Shown here: positions 34,460-43,910 of the stretch, in pieces
Layout: each line of letters begins with the position of its first letter
Numbering within the stretch: the first letter of the stretch is position 1
Assembly (NCBI GenBank): GCA_963921825.1
Contig: OY997592.1
Coordinates: 32,854,252 to 32,918,251, forward strand
DNA: 64,000 bases
DNA from: Erodium maritimum
Lineage: Eukaryota; Streptophyta; Magnoliopsida; Geraniales; Geraniaceae
Direction of reading: 5' to 3'
Made by a program: the position numbers and the translations under genes
Notes under the pieces: generated by a model
The model's input: the letters and a program-made list of their open reading frames with translations, nothing else
Told to the model about the DNA's origin: nothing
The model's database searches: none

Positions 34460-34990
34460 ATGGCAAATTCAGCGAACATTAATAGTTTGTCATTAAAAAC
34501 CATTCTTGACAGGGTCAAGCTAAATGGGACAAACTATTTGGACTGGTACAGAATTTTGAGGATAGTCCTCAAGTCTGAACGCAAAGAATATGTCCTTGAC
34601 AAGGCTGTCTCTAAGACCATATCAGAGTTACATGAAGTGTCATCAGCTGCTGAGAAGAATATCTCAGGGATCTGGGATCCAAGGATATTCTGATGGTCAA
34701 CAAGGGAATTGGAAGTGGCAAGGGCGGGGCCCATGCGCACTTGGCAGGAAAGATGAGACACATGAGAATGTCTGCTTCTACTGCCAATAGCCTGGTCATT
34801 GGAACCGGGATTACAGGAAGTTCACGGCTGATCTGAAGAAGGGCAGTGGGACTGCGCCTTCATCAAATAGCCTGGATGATTTGAAGAAGGGCAGTAGGAC
34901 TGCGCCTTCATCAGGAAACCTGGATGATCTAAGGAAGGGCGGTGGGATCGTGCCTTCATTCGGTATTAACTCTATAGAGCTACATCTCTC
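34460..34990 (+). pseudogene. Copia-D gag, internally deleted
   Basis: ATG at 34460 starts MANSANINSLSLKTILDRVK and NGTNYLDWYRILRIVLKSER, followed by YVLDKAV fused to SKTISELHEVSSAAEKN. About 150 nt present in Copia-B is missing at this fusion near 34605. A frameshift follows IWDP near 34680. The zinc knuckle region (34770-34830) reads CFYCQ, TAG, PGHWNRDY, so the last Cys is Tyr. A linker of three imperfect repeats of the type DLKKGSGTAPSS follows. Confidence 0.88.
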
Positions 34991-36330
34991 TACTTCCAAA
35001 GATTCATGGGTATTAGATACCATGACTGAATCTCACACATGCACTAATATATGGTGGCTGAAAGTAGGAGAGATTTGGAAAGCACGAAATGGACCTCAGA
35101 GTTATGGCAACTGCTGTAGGATCCATGAGTCTTGCTTTGCCAAGAGGCCTTGTCTTAGTATTGTATAATGTATATTGCATACCTACTTTTAGTAGGAATA
35201 TTATATCTGTATCCGTGTTTGACAAGGAAGGATATAATGTTAATATTGGAAATGGAGTTTTCAATGTTCTATGCAATGATATGTTTTATACCAGTACTGA
35301 CATGGTTGGAGGATTGTACATATTAGATATGGGTAACAATGCCTCAAGTTCTATATATTCCGTTAATACCAAGAGGTCTAAATCCAACGATTTAAACCTA
35401 ACTCTGTTATGGTACTGTCATTTGGGTCGCATAAACAAGAAGCGCCTATCAGCACTTCAGAAGTGCGGGCTTTCAGGTTCATTCGAATTCCATTCGATCG
35501 ATAGGTGTAAGGTTTGTTTGATGGGAAAAATGACTAAAGTGCCCTTTATCGATCGCGATGAAAGGGCGGGTGAATTATTGGGGCTGATACACTCGAATGT
35601 GTGTAGACCAATAAGTTCACTTGCCAGGAGGGGTTTTAGCTACTTTATCACATTTACTGATGATTACAGTAAATATGGTTATGTCTATTCGGTGAGACAT
35701 AAGTCTGAAGCTTTTGATAAATTCAAAGAGTTTAAGACTATAGTAGAAAACCAGCTCGACAAAGGTATTAAGGCACTTCGATTGGATCGAGGTGGAAAAT
35801 ACTTGACCACAGAGTTATTAGATCATCTAAAAGAGAATGGGATCCTTTTGGAATGGACTCCTCCTAGGTCACTGTAGTTGAAAGGTGTAGCCAAACGGAG
35901 AAATCGGACATTGTTAGACAATGGTCTGTTCCATGATTAGTTGGACTGATCTCCCAATCTCTTTTAGGGGTTTTGCTCTAGAGACGACCGCATTCATAGT
36001 GAATCGGGCTTCGACGAATGGTGTGGAAGGGACACCATTTTAAAAATGGTACGGGATGATGCCCGCTTTGTCCTTCCTAAATATTTGTGGTTGCGAGGCT
36101 TATGTGAAACATTTGGTTTCGGCTAAGCTCGAAACAAGATCTGAGATATGCACCTTCGTGTGGTATCCCAAAGCAACAAGGGGATACTATTTCTACAATC
36201 CCGGTGAGAACATGGTGTTCGTCGCTTGGGGTGGGGTCTTTATGGAAAAGAAGTTTTGTTTCCAAAGACGTCATTGGGAGGACTGTGCATCTCGAAGAAA
36301 TTCAGGATGGTACAGATCTGTCTAAACCAA
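34991..36330 (+). pseudogene. Copia-D protease and integrase, with altered catalytic residues
   Basis: The protease start SKDSWVLDTMTESHTC (near 35000-35040) has Met for the Gly of DTG. Frame 35089-35877 holds YCIPTFSRNIISVSVFDKEG, LLWYCHLGRINKKRLSALQK, the Cys pair CKVCLMGK, then IHSNVCRPISSLARRGFSYF and LRLDRGGKYLTTELLDHL. The first catalytic Asp is Asn (35596-35598). TAG ends the frame at 35875-35877. VAKRRNR follows, so the catalytic Glu is Lys (35893-35895). The C-terminal frame 36056-36325 has CGCEAYVKHLVSAKLE-like sequence and GYYFYNP. Confidence 0.92.
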
Positions 36331-37400
36331 TTGGCAACCCAGTAGAAAGGAGCCAGAGATTGTCGTAGAGTAAGAACCAATTCCTGTTACAATTCCGGAA
36401 GGTCCAAGGCGATTTGAAAGGATCAATCTTCCACCTCCAAGATATGGTATCCGGAGGTGACAATGAAGTCATGGTGGATCACGATGATCCAGCCACCTTT
36501 CAGGAAGTCGTGGATGTGCCCAACTCCGAGTTATGGCTGGGAGCCATGAGGGAGGAAATGCAATCCATGTCGGACAACCGAGTCTGGGAACCGGTTGATC
36601 CCATCAATGGTGTGAGGACCATAGGATGCAAATGGATCTTCAAGGTGAAGATGGACATGGACGGCAACCCTCTGACCTACAAAGCTCAACTGGTGGCGAA
36701 AGGTTATAGGCAGATCCAATGGATTGACTATGAGGAAACCTTCTCCTTAGTGGCTATGGTCAAAATCGATCCAAATTCTTCTTGACATAACTGCGTATCA
36801 TAATTACGAGATAAGGCAAGTGGATGTCAAAACCGCTTTCCTAAATGGAAATTTGACTGAGTACGTTTGTATGTCTCGGCCCAAAGGTTTTGACGATCCG
36901 AAGAATAAAGGAAAGATTTATAAGTTGTTGAAATCCATTTATGGATTGAAACGAACTTCTCGGAGTTGGATCCTTCGTTTTGATGAAGCTGTAATTGGAT
37001 TTGGCTTAATCAAGAACGAGGATGAATCTTGCGTTTATAAGAAGGCTAGTGGGAGCAATATTACCTTTCTGGTTCTCATTGAAAACGACATCCCAACCTT
37101 GCACGAGACTAAAGCTTGGTTGAGGAAGTGTTTTTCAATAAAGGACTTAGGTGATGCTTCTCATATTTTAAGGATTAAGATATGTAGAGATCGCACCAAG
37201 AGGGTCTTGGATTTAAGTCAGGGAACCTATGTGAACAAGGCATTGAGTAGGTTCTTAATGCTCGATTCAAAGAAAGGACTCTTACCCACTAGTCATGCAT
37301 TCATCTCAGCAAGACTCAGTGTCCTAAGACACCTGATGAGCTGAAAAGGATGATGAGAATCCTATGCGCCTGGGGGCAGGATCGATCATATATGCCATGA
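36331..37400 (+). pseudogene. Copia-D reverse transcriptase without catalytic box
   Basis: Frame 36414-36785 carries WLGAMREEMQSMSDNRVWEP, GCKWIFKVKMDMDGNP and LVAKGYRQIQWIDYEETFS, and a frameshift follows. Frame 36820-37344 carries MDVKTAFLNGNLTEYVCM, KIYKLLKSIYGLKRTSRSW, CVYKKASGSN and ITFLVL joined directly to IENDIPTLHE (37077/37078). In the copia family a seven-residue segment with the two catalytic Asp separates those blocks. Here it is exactly absent, in frame. DRTKRVLDLSQGTYVNKALS follows. The polypeptide could not polymerise DNA. Confidence 0.93.
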
Positions 37401-37976
37401 CATGTATGAGACCAGACGTCTCGTAAGCCTTATGTTGTACCAGTAGACATCATTCTAACCCGGGGGAAAGATGATGTTGAACTAGTCGTCGAAGGATGAG
37501 TAGACGCTAGTTTTCCAAGACAAATCCAGATGACTTTAGAAGTCAATCAGGATATGTGTTTACGCTGAATGGCAGAGCTTTAGCTGGGTAAGCGTAAAGC
37601 AAGATACCATTGCCGAATCTACGACAGAGGCCAAGTACATGGATGCTGCAGAGACAGCTAAGGAGGCTATGTGGATTTGGAAATTCATGGCAGGGCTGGG
37701 TGTAATTAAAAACCCATCCAGCCCGGTGAATCAATCTTGCGACAACACAAGGGCCATTGCGCAAGCTAAAAGCCTAGATCGTATAACAAATCCAAACATG
37801 TACTACGGCGTATCCACCTCATCAGATAAATACTGAACTAAGGTGAAGTGAAGATAACCGATATTGCAACAGATGATAACATAGCCAACCCTTTGACTAA
37901 GGCAGTGTCACTGCCTGAACATGTTAGACATGTAAAGTCGATGGGGACATATTGGAGTTTAGATTGGAACTAGGGC
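37401..37976 (+). pseudogene. Copia-D RNase H
   Basis: The readable part at 37600-37836 includes ETAKEAMWIWKFMAGLGVIK, CDNTRAIAQAKS, then ITNPNMYYGVSTSSDKY. The last block is the wrong frame: one frame over, the same bases encode SKHVLRR, the conserved end of copia RNase H. All family copies shift frame at this point. The Glu of the TEAE motif is Lys in the related Copia-E. Confidence 0.85.
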
Positions 37977-37986
37977 AAGTGGGAGA
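37977..37986 (+). other. Copia-D polypurine tract
   Basis: aagtgggaga, one base before the 3' LTR start tgttagtc. The same tract, inverted, borders the LTRs of Copia-B (21746) and Copia-E (60149). It primes plus-strand synthesis in LTR elements. Confidence 0.88.
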
Positions 37987-37987
37987 T

Positions 37988-39675
37988 TGTTAGTCTTAGT
38001 GCCCGTAGTTCAATCCTAAATGTCCAAATGTACATATCATCGTTAGCAATAAAATTAAAGCGACTTTATATTACTTATGTGTTGGAGTAATATATCGACG
38101 TGTGCTCTAATCTATGCCCACCATGCGAATAGAACCATAGATCGAGATAGATCACACTCGATGGGTCCCTAGTCAACAAAGCTTCACTAGAAGCGACTAG
38201 TATGAAAGATGGCTCTTTATGGCTTACGTTCTGTTAGTCATTGGAATGGGATTCCGGAGTCTGATCATAGATATCATGTGGGACATGATATTGGACGACC
38301 CGCCCTGAATATGTGCCATAGATTAAGTCATGAACATATTCAGTGTTGTAGCTTGTCATGTATCCTTAGACCAAGGAGTCTTTGTGATCGCTATGTAGTG
38401 AACAACTGAGTTTGACCTGAGCCTAACGTTGTCCGTAACAAGGCTTCCATAACGGCCAGGATTGGCTTGGGGACGGGCTACATGAGTGACACGAAAGACG
38501 GCTAAGGGATTTATCCCTCATACTAAGGTATGGGAAAGATATCGGTTCTCGGCCGCTTGATCGAGAGTGACTGGAAGAATAGCATGGCCATGCACATGAT
38601 ACTGGGTATCATATCTTCAGTCATCTCACATATCAAGGAACGGTGATTGAGAATAATAAGGATGACGGCTCTATGCCTTATCTCAATAAGGATATCGGAG
38701 ATAAAAGGATAATGACAGGGACGACGGAAAGGTTAGAATTGACAGGGTCGATTCGTTATGTAGTGTCAGGCAATACTAAAGTCTCGTTAGTTGCCACTTA
38801 AATAGGATCAAGTAAAATGGGATTTTACGTTGATCTATTGACATGCATAAACCTAAGGGTCACACCGGAGGATGAAACTCATTGACACATTTATGGAGAA
38901 TGGCCAAAAGGGAGTTGTCTCGGGACATGACCAAAACTGGGTTTTGGGTCATGTGCCCGTAAGTGAATAGGACTTTACGGATCGAGACAAGGCTTGGAGT
39001 CTTGGGATTGATCGCGTCGGATAATGTTGGACATTTCCGGTATGGAAGGCATGGGGGCGATGAGCGAATCACGGGACCTCGTTGGAAATGGCCACGTGCC
39101 ATGTTCCAAGAGGCCCATGAAAGGCCCATGCAACCAAGGCCCATGGAACTAATTAATCAAGTCTTGATTAATTAGTACTAAGTAAGCAAGACAAGGATTA
39201 AGGTGTTGGTGATTCACCACCTAACCCAATCTTGTCTTGCCATACTTTGTCCTATTTACACCTTACTTGACACCATACTTGTCCCATGCCTTTAGTTGGA
39301 CAAGTATGGGTTTTGTTATGTTTAAGTCATCTTTTTTCAACATAACAAACACTAGACAAGAATAGGAAACACATTTTCTCTCCCTCTTCCATGGCCATTT
39401 CGGGTTTGGCTAGTTTCCTCCTCCATTTTTGTGTTCTTGAGTCCTCAAAGAGAAGAACTACGTGGCTTTGATTCCCATGTGGATACGTAGGCGTCTTGGA
39501 GACTCAAGCCAATCATTCGTTACCCGGTGTTCTTGTTTTGGTAAGAACTAGTGCTGAAATTTTCTCTTGTGAATCCATTCTTTGTTAGTTGTTTCATGGT
39601 TTTAATCGTCTCTTGGTTTTCATTGATTTTCCGCTGCGAGTTGGTTCATCTCCAACCTTACCTCGAGACCCAACA
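37988..39675 (+). mobile_element. Copia-D 3' LTR, complete (1688 bp)
   Basis: It starts tgttagtcttagtgcc and ends gagacccaaca: the reference LTR for the family in this window. It contains the 27-bp palindrome at 39149-39175 and CCATGGGCC-type repeats around it. The flanking Tekay target is gaaac (39676-39680). Its partner was lost with the left edge. Confidence 0.95.
39149..39175. promoter_or_regulatory. 27-bp near-perfect palindrome in copia LTR
   Basis: Two 13-base arms (ctaattaatcaag and cttgattaattag) around one central base. Perfect copies are at 8885-8911, 32394-32420, 50490-50516, 54492-54518 and 58976-59002; decayed copies are near 20534 and 23290. Conservation across copies of different age suggests a functional site. 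An enhancer or RNA hairpin role is inference. Confidence 0.45.
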
Positions 39676-40160
39676 GAAACGCACCAGTCCACCTTTTGGA
39701 CTCACCTTCAGGGATACATGGCCATCGACTGCTGACTCGAGAGGTCGGTGCCGTTTGTCAGCATAGCTCATGCCGACTCTACGCGGTCTTCCACCGCTCA
39801 CGCTTCGGCACGACTGACTCATTTGTCTCTCGGTCCAGTTCTAGATCCAGTGAACCCTCATTCCTCACTTCCGCCCCACACACGGGCGACCGACACGGCC
39901 TACCATATAACGCTCCGAACGGTGCCATCATGATACTGGCCTGAAAGTTGTTGTTGTAGGCGAACTCGGCTAACCGCTCACGAAATCCATCGTGACGTGC
40001 CCTCATTTCCACTATGCAACCGGCAGTGGCTGCAATAACCCAGCGGGACGCTGATGTTCGGCTCTCACCTGCTGACAAGTGAGGCACCGCGATACCATCT
40101 CTGCAACCGCTTTCCGCATCCCGCTCCATTAGATATGTCGCCTGATGTTACGCTCCTCTT
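39676..40160 (-). pseudogene. Tekay integrase remnant, catalytic core deleted
   Basis: The minus strand gives the end of the zinc-binding domain (AEMVSRCLTCQQVRAEHQRP, 40050-40110), then HVTMDFVSG. That is joined at about 39975 to LAEFAYNNNFQASI and ALYGRPCRSPVC. The segment between, holding the catalytic Asp and Glu residues, is missing. SLKVSPKGGLVRF reaches 39676, where Copia-D begins. Frames are broken. Confidence 0.85.
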
Positions 40161-40845
40161 AGTGCTACCCACGTGCACTGTCAGACGCGAATAGTGCGAC
40201 TCTCGCAGCTCGTCGCCTCCACCGTTACTCGGTACGAACAAACCTCCGCGATACTGTAACTCCCAATTAGCACGACGATCCCACCCTCGGCGTCAACACC
40301 CCTGGCAACTCTCTCCCGGATCTCTGTCGCCTCGACATCCACCGACTGTTCCTCTATCCCCCGGCCAAGCCGGGTGGGCTGAGCCACCAAGAAGCACATG
40401 GCCACGCCGCCAGTAAACTCTTCTAGCTCCAACCCGAGCGTGCCCAGCTCTCCCATCATGGCCCACTCCCGGACTGAGATGCTAGCAGGACCCGGCATCG
40501 ACTTCCTACTCAGGGCATCTGCAATCACATTCGCCTTACCCGGATGGTAGAGTAGCTCAAAGTCGTACTCCTCAAGTGGTTCCATCCATCGCCGCTGGCG
40601 CATATTCAGGTCTCGTTGGGAAAAGATGTACTTAAAGCTCTTATGGTCCGAGAATACCTGAAATCGCTCGCCATACAAATAATACTTTCAGCCCTTTAGC
40701 GCGAACACGACTATTGCTAATTCCAAGTCATGGGTAGGATAGTTGCGCTCGGGTGTCTTCAACTACTTGGAGCCATAGGCAACCACCTTACCTAATTGCA
40801 TTAGCACGCAGTCCAGTCCTTCCCCAGACGCGTCTGTAACATCCC
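40161..40845 (-). pseudogene. Tekay RNase H
   Basis: The minus strand reads DASGEGLDCVLMQLGKVVAY, NYPTHDLELAIVVFALK, then a clean frame at 40181-40678 with YGERFQVFSDHKSFKYIFSQ, RQRRWMEPLEEYDFELLYHP and ADALSRKSMPG. The gypsy RNase H and its downstream linker are recognisable. Two in-frame stops lie between 40679 and 40770. A 150-bp insertion separates its start from RT. Confidence 0.9.
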
Positions 40846-40992
40846 ACCGTGCCCGACCCAGGCCCCACGTGCGGCGATGTTAGGTCTGCAGCCCAATACA
40901 CCCCAACCCCTCTGGTGTATTGTCCACAGACAAATACCCACTTAGGTTTTTGGTGAGACTTGAACCCAAGACCTCACCCTTTATAGTATTTC
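40838..40992 (-). mobile_element. Short insertion, SINE-like, about 150 bp
   Basis: It splits the pol frame between TVPVLIA and DASGEG. The minus strand contains ggttcaagtctcacc, close to a pol III B box, and ends ...ggtgggatgttac. Further upstream, tagcatcactcaagg could be a weak A box. No poly-A tail or clear target duplication is seen. A tRNA-derived SINE fragment is my best guess; a small LTR-derived element (tgtaacatcccacc end) is the alternative. Confidence 0.4.
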
Positions 40993-42050
40993 CTTGAGTG
41001 ATGCTATCAACACTGGAACGGTAGTCAGACGAGCCTTTAGCTCCATGAACGCACGTTCACAATCCTCTGTCCACACAAACCCGACTCCCTTGCGTGTCAA
41101 AAGAGTCATAGGTGCGGCTAGATGCGCCAAGTCCTGGACAAACCGTCGATAATAGCCTGCCAGCCCCAAGAAGCTACGGATCTCGAAAACGCTCGTGGGC
41201 CGCGCCACTTCAAAAGCACGTCAATCTCCACCGGATCGACCAATATACCGTCACGGGACACAACGTGACCGAGGAATCTCACCTCAGCGAGCCAAAACTC
41301 GCACTTCTCTAGGTTGGCGTATATCTGATGTGTGCGCAACAGGGTCAGAACACCCCTCAGATGTTCCTCATGCGCCGCCTCGTTCTGCGAGAAGATCAAG
41401 ATATCGTCCACAACACCACCACAATTTGATCTAAGAACGGCCGGAATATAATGTTCATCAGATCCATGAACGCTGCATGTGCGTTCGTCAGTCCAAAAGG
41501 CATCACCAAGAACTCGTAATGCCCATAGCATGTCTGGAATGCAGTCTCTGCGACGTCCCCCTCTCGGACGCATGTCGATCTTTGAGAAGCACGTCGACCC
41601 TCTCGACTGGTCGAACAAGTCGTTAATTCTCGGCATCGGGTATCGGTTATTCACCGTTACCCGGTTCAGTTTCAGGTAGTCCATACACATCCGAAGCTCT
41701 CCACTCTTCTTCTTCACGAAGAGTGCTGGCGCTCCCCACGGCGATGTGCTCGGACGAATAAACCCCTTCTCACAAAGCTCCTCGAGCTGACGCTTCAGCT
41801 CGATTAACTCTGCTGGCGCGAACCTGTAAGGCGCCATCGATATCGCTATCGTTCCCGGCACCAGGTCAATCCTGAACTCCACCTCACGAACTGGTGGAAA
41901 CATGCTCAACTCCTCAGGAAAGACCTCGGGGAACTCACACACCACTCGCGGTAACTCTCGGCTCTGCACGACCGATACTTCCTCCACTGCGGACAACGCC
42001 GATAGGAGAAACCCGCTATTACTACTAGCACACACGACACCTTCGTGTTG
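40981..42050 (-). pseudogene. Tekay reverse transcriptase
   Basis: Frame 41118-42035 carries [78 protein letters not shown] and [11 protein letters not shown] frameshifted stretch follows, then [19 protein letters not shown], so the two catalytic Asp are kept here (near 41395-41420), unlike in the copia family. [16 protein letters not shown] follows. Frame 40981-41208 adds [20 protein letters not shown]. At least two frameshifts make it inactive. Confidence 0.93.
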
Positions 42051-42449
42051 CCTGGTGACACTGTCACTCGTCGCCTACAGTAGTCGATATTGGCTCGGTA
42101 CTTCGCCAGCCAATCCATTCCCAAGTTTACGTCAAAGGTTGTCATTTCGTACATATCCTTCCCACGGATACATCGCTCCACTACCGCTGTCGTGCCCACC
42201 AACTCCGAACATACCCGACTCCTCGGGGTGAGGACTGGATCCAGCATCAGGGTTCTTGAGCCCTCTCTCGAACCTCCTGTGCCAGTTCACTTCTCTAACT
42301 TCGCAGGCACGACATACTCTAGTCAAAACCACACCACCACCAACCGGCATGTCTAGACGCAGGGGTGGACTTAACGGCTCTAAACTCAGTCCAAACATCT
42401 CAGCACAACTCGACGAAACAAACGAGTGTGATGCCCCGGTATCCAACAG
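41906..42449 (-). pseudogene. Tekay protease
   Basis: The minus strand from 42446 reads MDTGASHSFVSSSCAEMFGL with the aspartic protease DTG motif intact, then PVGGGVVLTRVCRACEV. After a frameshift, [20 protein letters not shown] (41906-42247) is the flap/linker toward RT. The sequence directly upstream of 42449 is not gag but LTR-like DNA, so no gag-protease polyprotein can be made. Confidence 0.9.
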
Positions 42450-42965
42450 AAATGAAGCTCAAAACAGAGATCGAATAACCACCTCATTAGTCACACCGAT
42501 AAGGTATAGCACCAACCTCACACAAAACAATATGCATTTACTTATAACTTTCCGCAACCAAACCAGTATTCGCTACTCGTCCCCTGCGGGAAAAGTAGTA
42601 AAGGGGATGAGCGTTCTGCTCACCTCCACGGACACCCGTTCGATTATGGCATACTAGTAAAGCACTAACGACTTACCAATCTAACCAGGGCAAACCATTA
42701 CCTCAAAACCTGATACCAACGTCACACTGCTCAATCTATTAATGCCTCAAATACACTCTCAAGTACGGGAAACCTCGAAACAGGGATCATGTTCTCAATT
42801 CAGCAGACCACTATTGCTCAGAACCTCAATACCCTAGTTACTCGATCATGTAGGGAACCTCAAATAACCCACTCACGTGAAGGAAACCTCAAACCACCCA
42901 TTCACGCGAGGGAAACCTCGAATAACCCGTTCACATAGGGGAAACCTAGTTCGTATGGCGCCGCA
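42450..42965 (-). mobile_element. LTR-derived segment replacing gag in the Tekay element
   Basis: Read on the minus strand this matches the interior of the solo LTR at about 5860-6400 in the same order: repeated gaggtttccc...acgtga units, then ttgccctg-ttagattggta, the inverted repeat region and gactaatg. This sequence is not part of the element's own 2.86-kb LTRs. It stands where gag should be and borders the protease within about ten bases. Confidence 0.78.
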
Positions 42966-43092
42966 ACGCATCAACCTTAACCCCTCTCCGCGGTGAGACT
43001 CTCACACCGAGGCGCTGTATCACTACCGTAGGTTATCGATGAGTCTCGAACGCAAGACCTTATCCTTTAACACCTAGATTACGACCTCTACA
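42966..43092 (-). mobile_element. tRNA-like (SINE head) sequence
   Basis: On the minus strand taatctaggtgttaaagg resembles a pol III A box and gcgttcgagactc a B box, spaced about 30 bases as in tRNA. The rest does not fold into a tRNA as far as I can tell. A degenerate SINE head is likely; boundaries are approximate. Confidence 0.4.
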
Positions 43093-43895
43093 ACCAACAC
43101 AATCATGAACACATCCACGCCAAACCAACACTCAAATTGCACAAACAAGACGGTGGAACAAGACAGGAATCACGGATCCGTGACAGACCCCGTCACGGTT
43201 CGGGTCACGGAGCCGTGATGAAGGCCTAAAACTCGCCAAAACACTCTGGTCCGTCACGGATCCGTGACAGGATCCGTGACGCTCGCGCAGACCTGTTTTC
43301 CAATTTCATTTCAAACTCGATCCTTACCCCTTTTTAACTTTAACAATAGCCTCAAACGACACACACGCTCGACCACCAATTTAACAACCACACGCACACG
43401 ACTCACCGACCAAATCAAGTCACTCAACCTCATCACAAGCCGACAATGCCAAACAACAACAACACGCGCCCACCCGGCCAACCAAAGTCGAACCACGCCC
43501 ACCGGGCCAACCAAAATCAAAACACGCCCACAGGGCCAACCAATTTCAAAACTTTTCCCTTTCATTATAAAACCTCATTTCTTGACATCCGGTAGTTACA
43601 ACCCGGTCCAGGCGTCCCCGAACTACATTGTACCCACTTGATATCAGCACCGTCACGCTCGACTACAGGGGCGCCCCTGAGTCGAGTCGCGACAACTTAA
43701 AAATGTTTCCCGCAGCAACACACAAATAGTATGCCAGTAATAACCGTACTGCACATATACACAAACAAAAAACAGGACTCAAAACACTACGGGTCTACAC
43801 ACGGGTTCCGACTTTCGTACCCAATGCATGACGGGATTTTTACTGACTCGACTCTCCCACCTAACTGACGTACAGTCCAAGGTGTGAAACCTCGA
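43093..43895 (-). other. Tekay untranslated leader with palindromes
   Basis: Sequence between the SINE-like segment and primer site, without a credible gene. It contains a perfect 16-bp palindrome gtcacggatccgtgac at 43253-43268, a 14-bp version at 43170-43183 and a near copy (gtcacggagccgtgat) at 43204-43219. The 43264-43641 frame is low-complexity Thr-rich and not a recognisable protein. Confidence 0.6.
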
Positions 43896-43907
43896 GCTCT
43901 GATACCA
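43896..43907 (-). other. Tekay primer-binding site
   Basis: The minus strand reads tggtatcagagc three bases from the 5' LTR end at 43911. Complementary to initiator methionine tRNA. Confidence 0.94.
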
Positions 43908-43910
43908 AGC

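Larger units (their letters stand above)
32227..39675 (+). mobile_element. Copia-D, youngest Ty1/copia element
   Basis: The 5' LTR is truncated (32227-32920); primer site, leader, gag to RNase H, polypurine tract and a complete 3' LTR (37988-39675) follow. It sits in the Tekay integrase C-terminus. The shared LTR part (694 bp each) shows only two mismatches by eye (tgattgc/tgatcgc and gtgggcg/ggggcg). The coding region is nevertheless dead: gag deletion, frameshifts, TAG in integrase, two altered integrase catalytic residues and no RT catalytic box. Copia-E has the same lesions, so they predate insertion. Confidence 0.95.

Noticed and set aside
34460-37860. Copia-D as an intact, autonomous element given its fresh LTRs
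   Set aside because: Frameshifts, stop codons, altered integrase residues and the missing RT box are all visible in the sequence.
38860-39144. Recurrent frame (MGLGCMGLSWASWNMARGHF type) found opposite or within every copia LTR
   Set aside because: It lies in LTR sequence over the ccatgggcc region, varies in frame and length between copies, and matches no retroelement protein.
42966-43092. Possible tRNA gene because of A- and B-box-like motifs
   Set aside because: No cloverleaf or acceptor stem can be drawn; more likely a SINE head.
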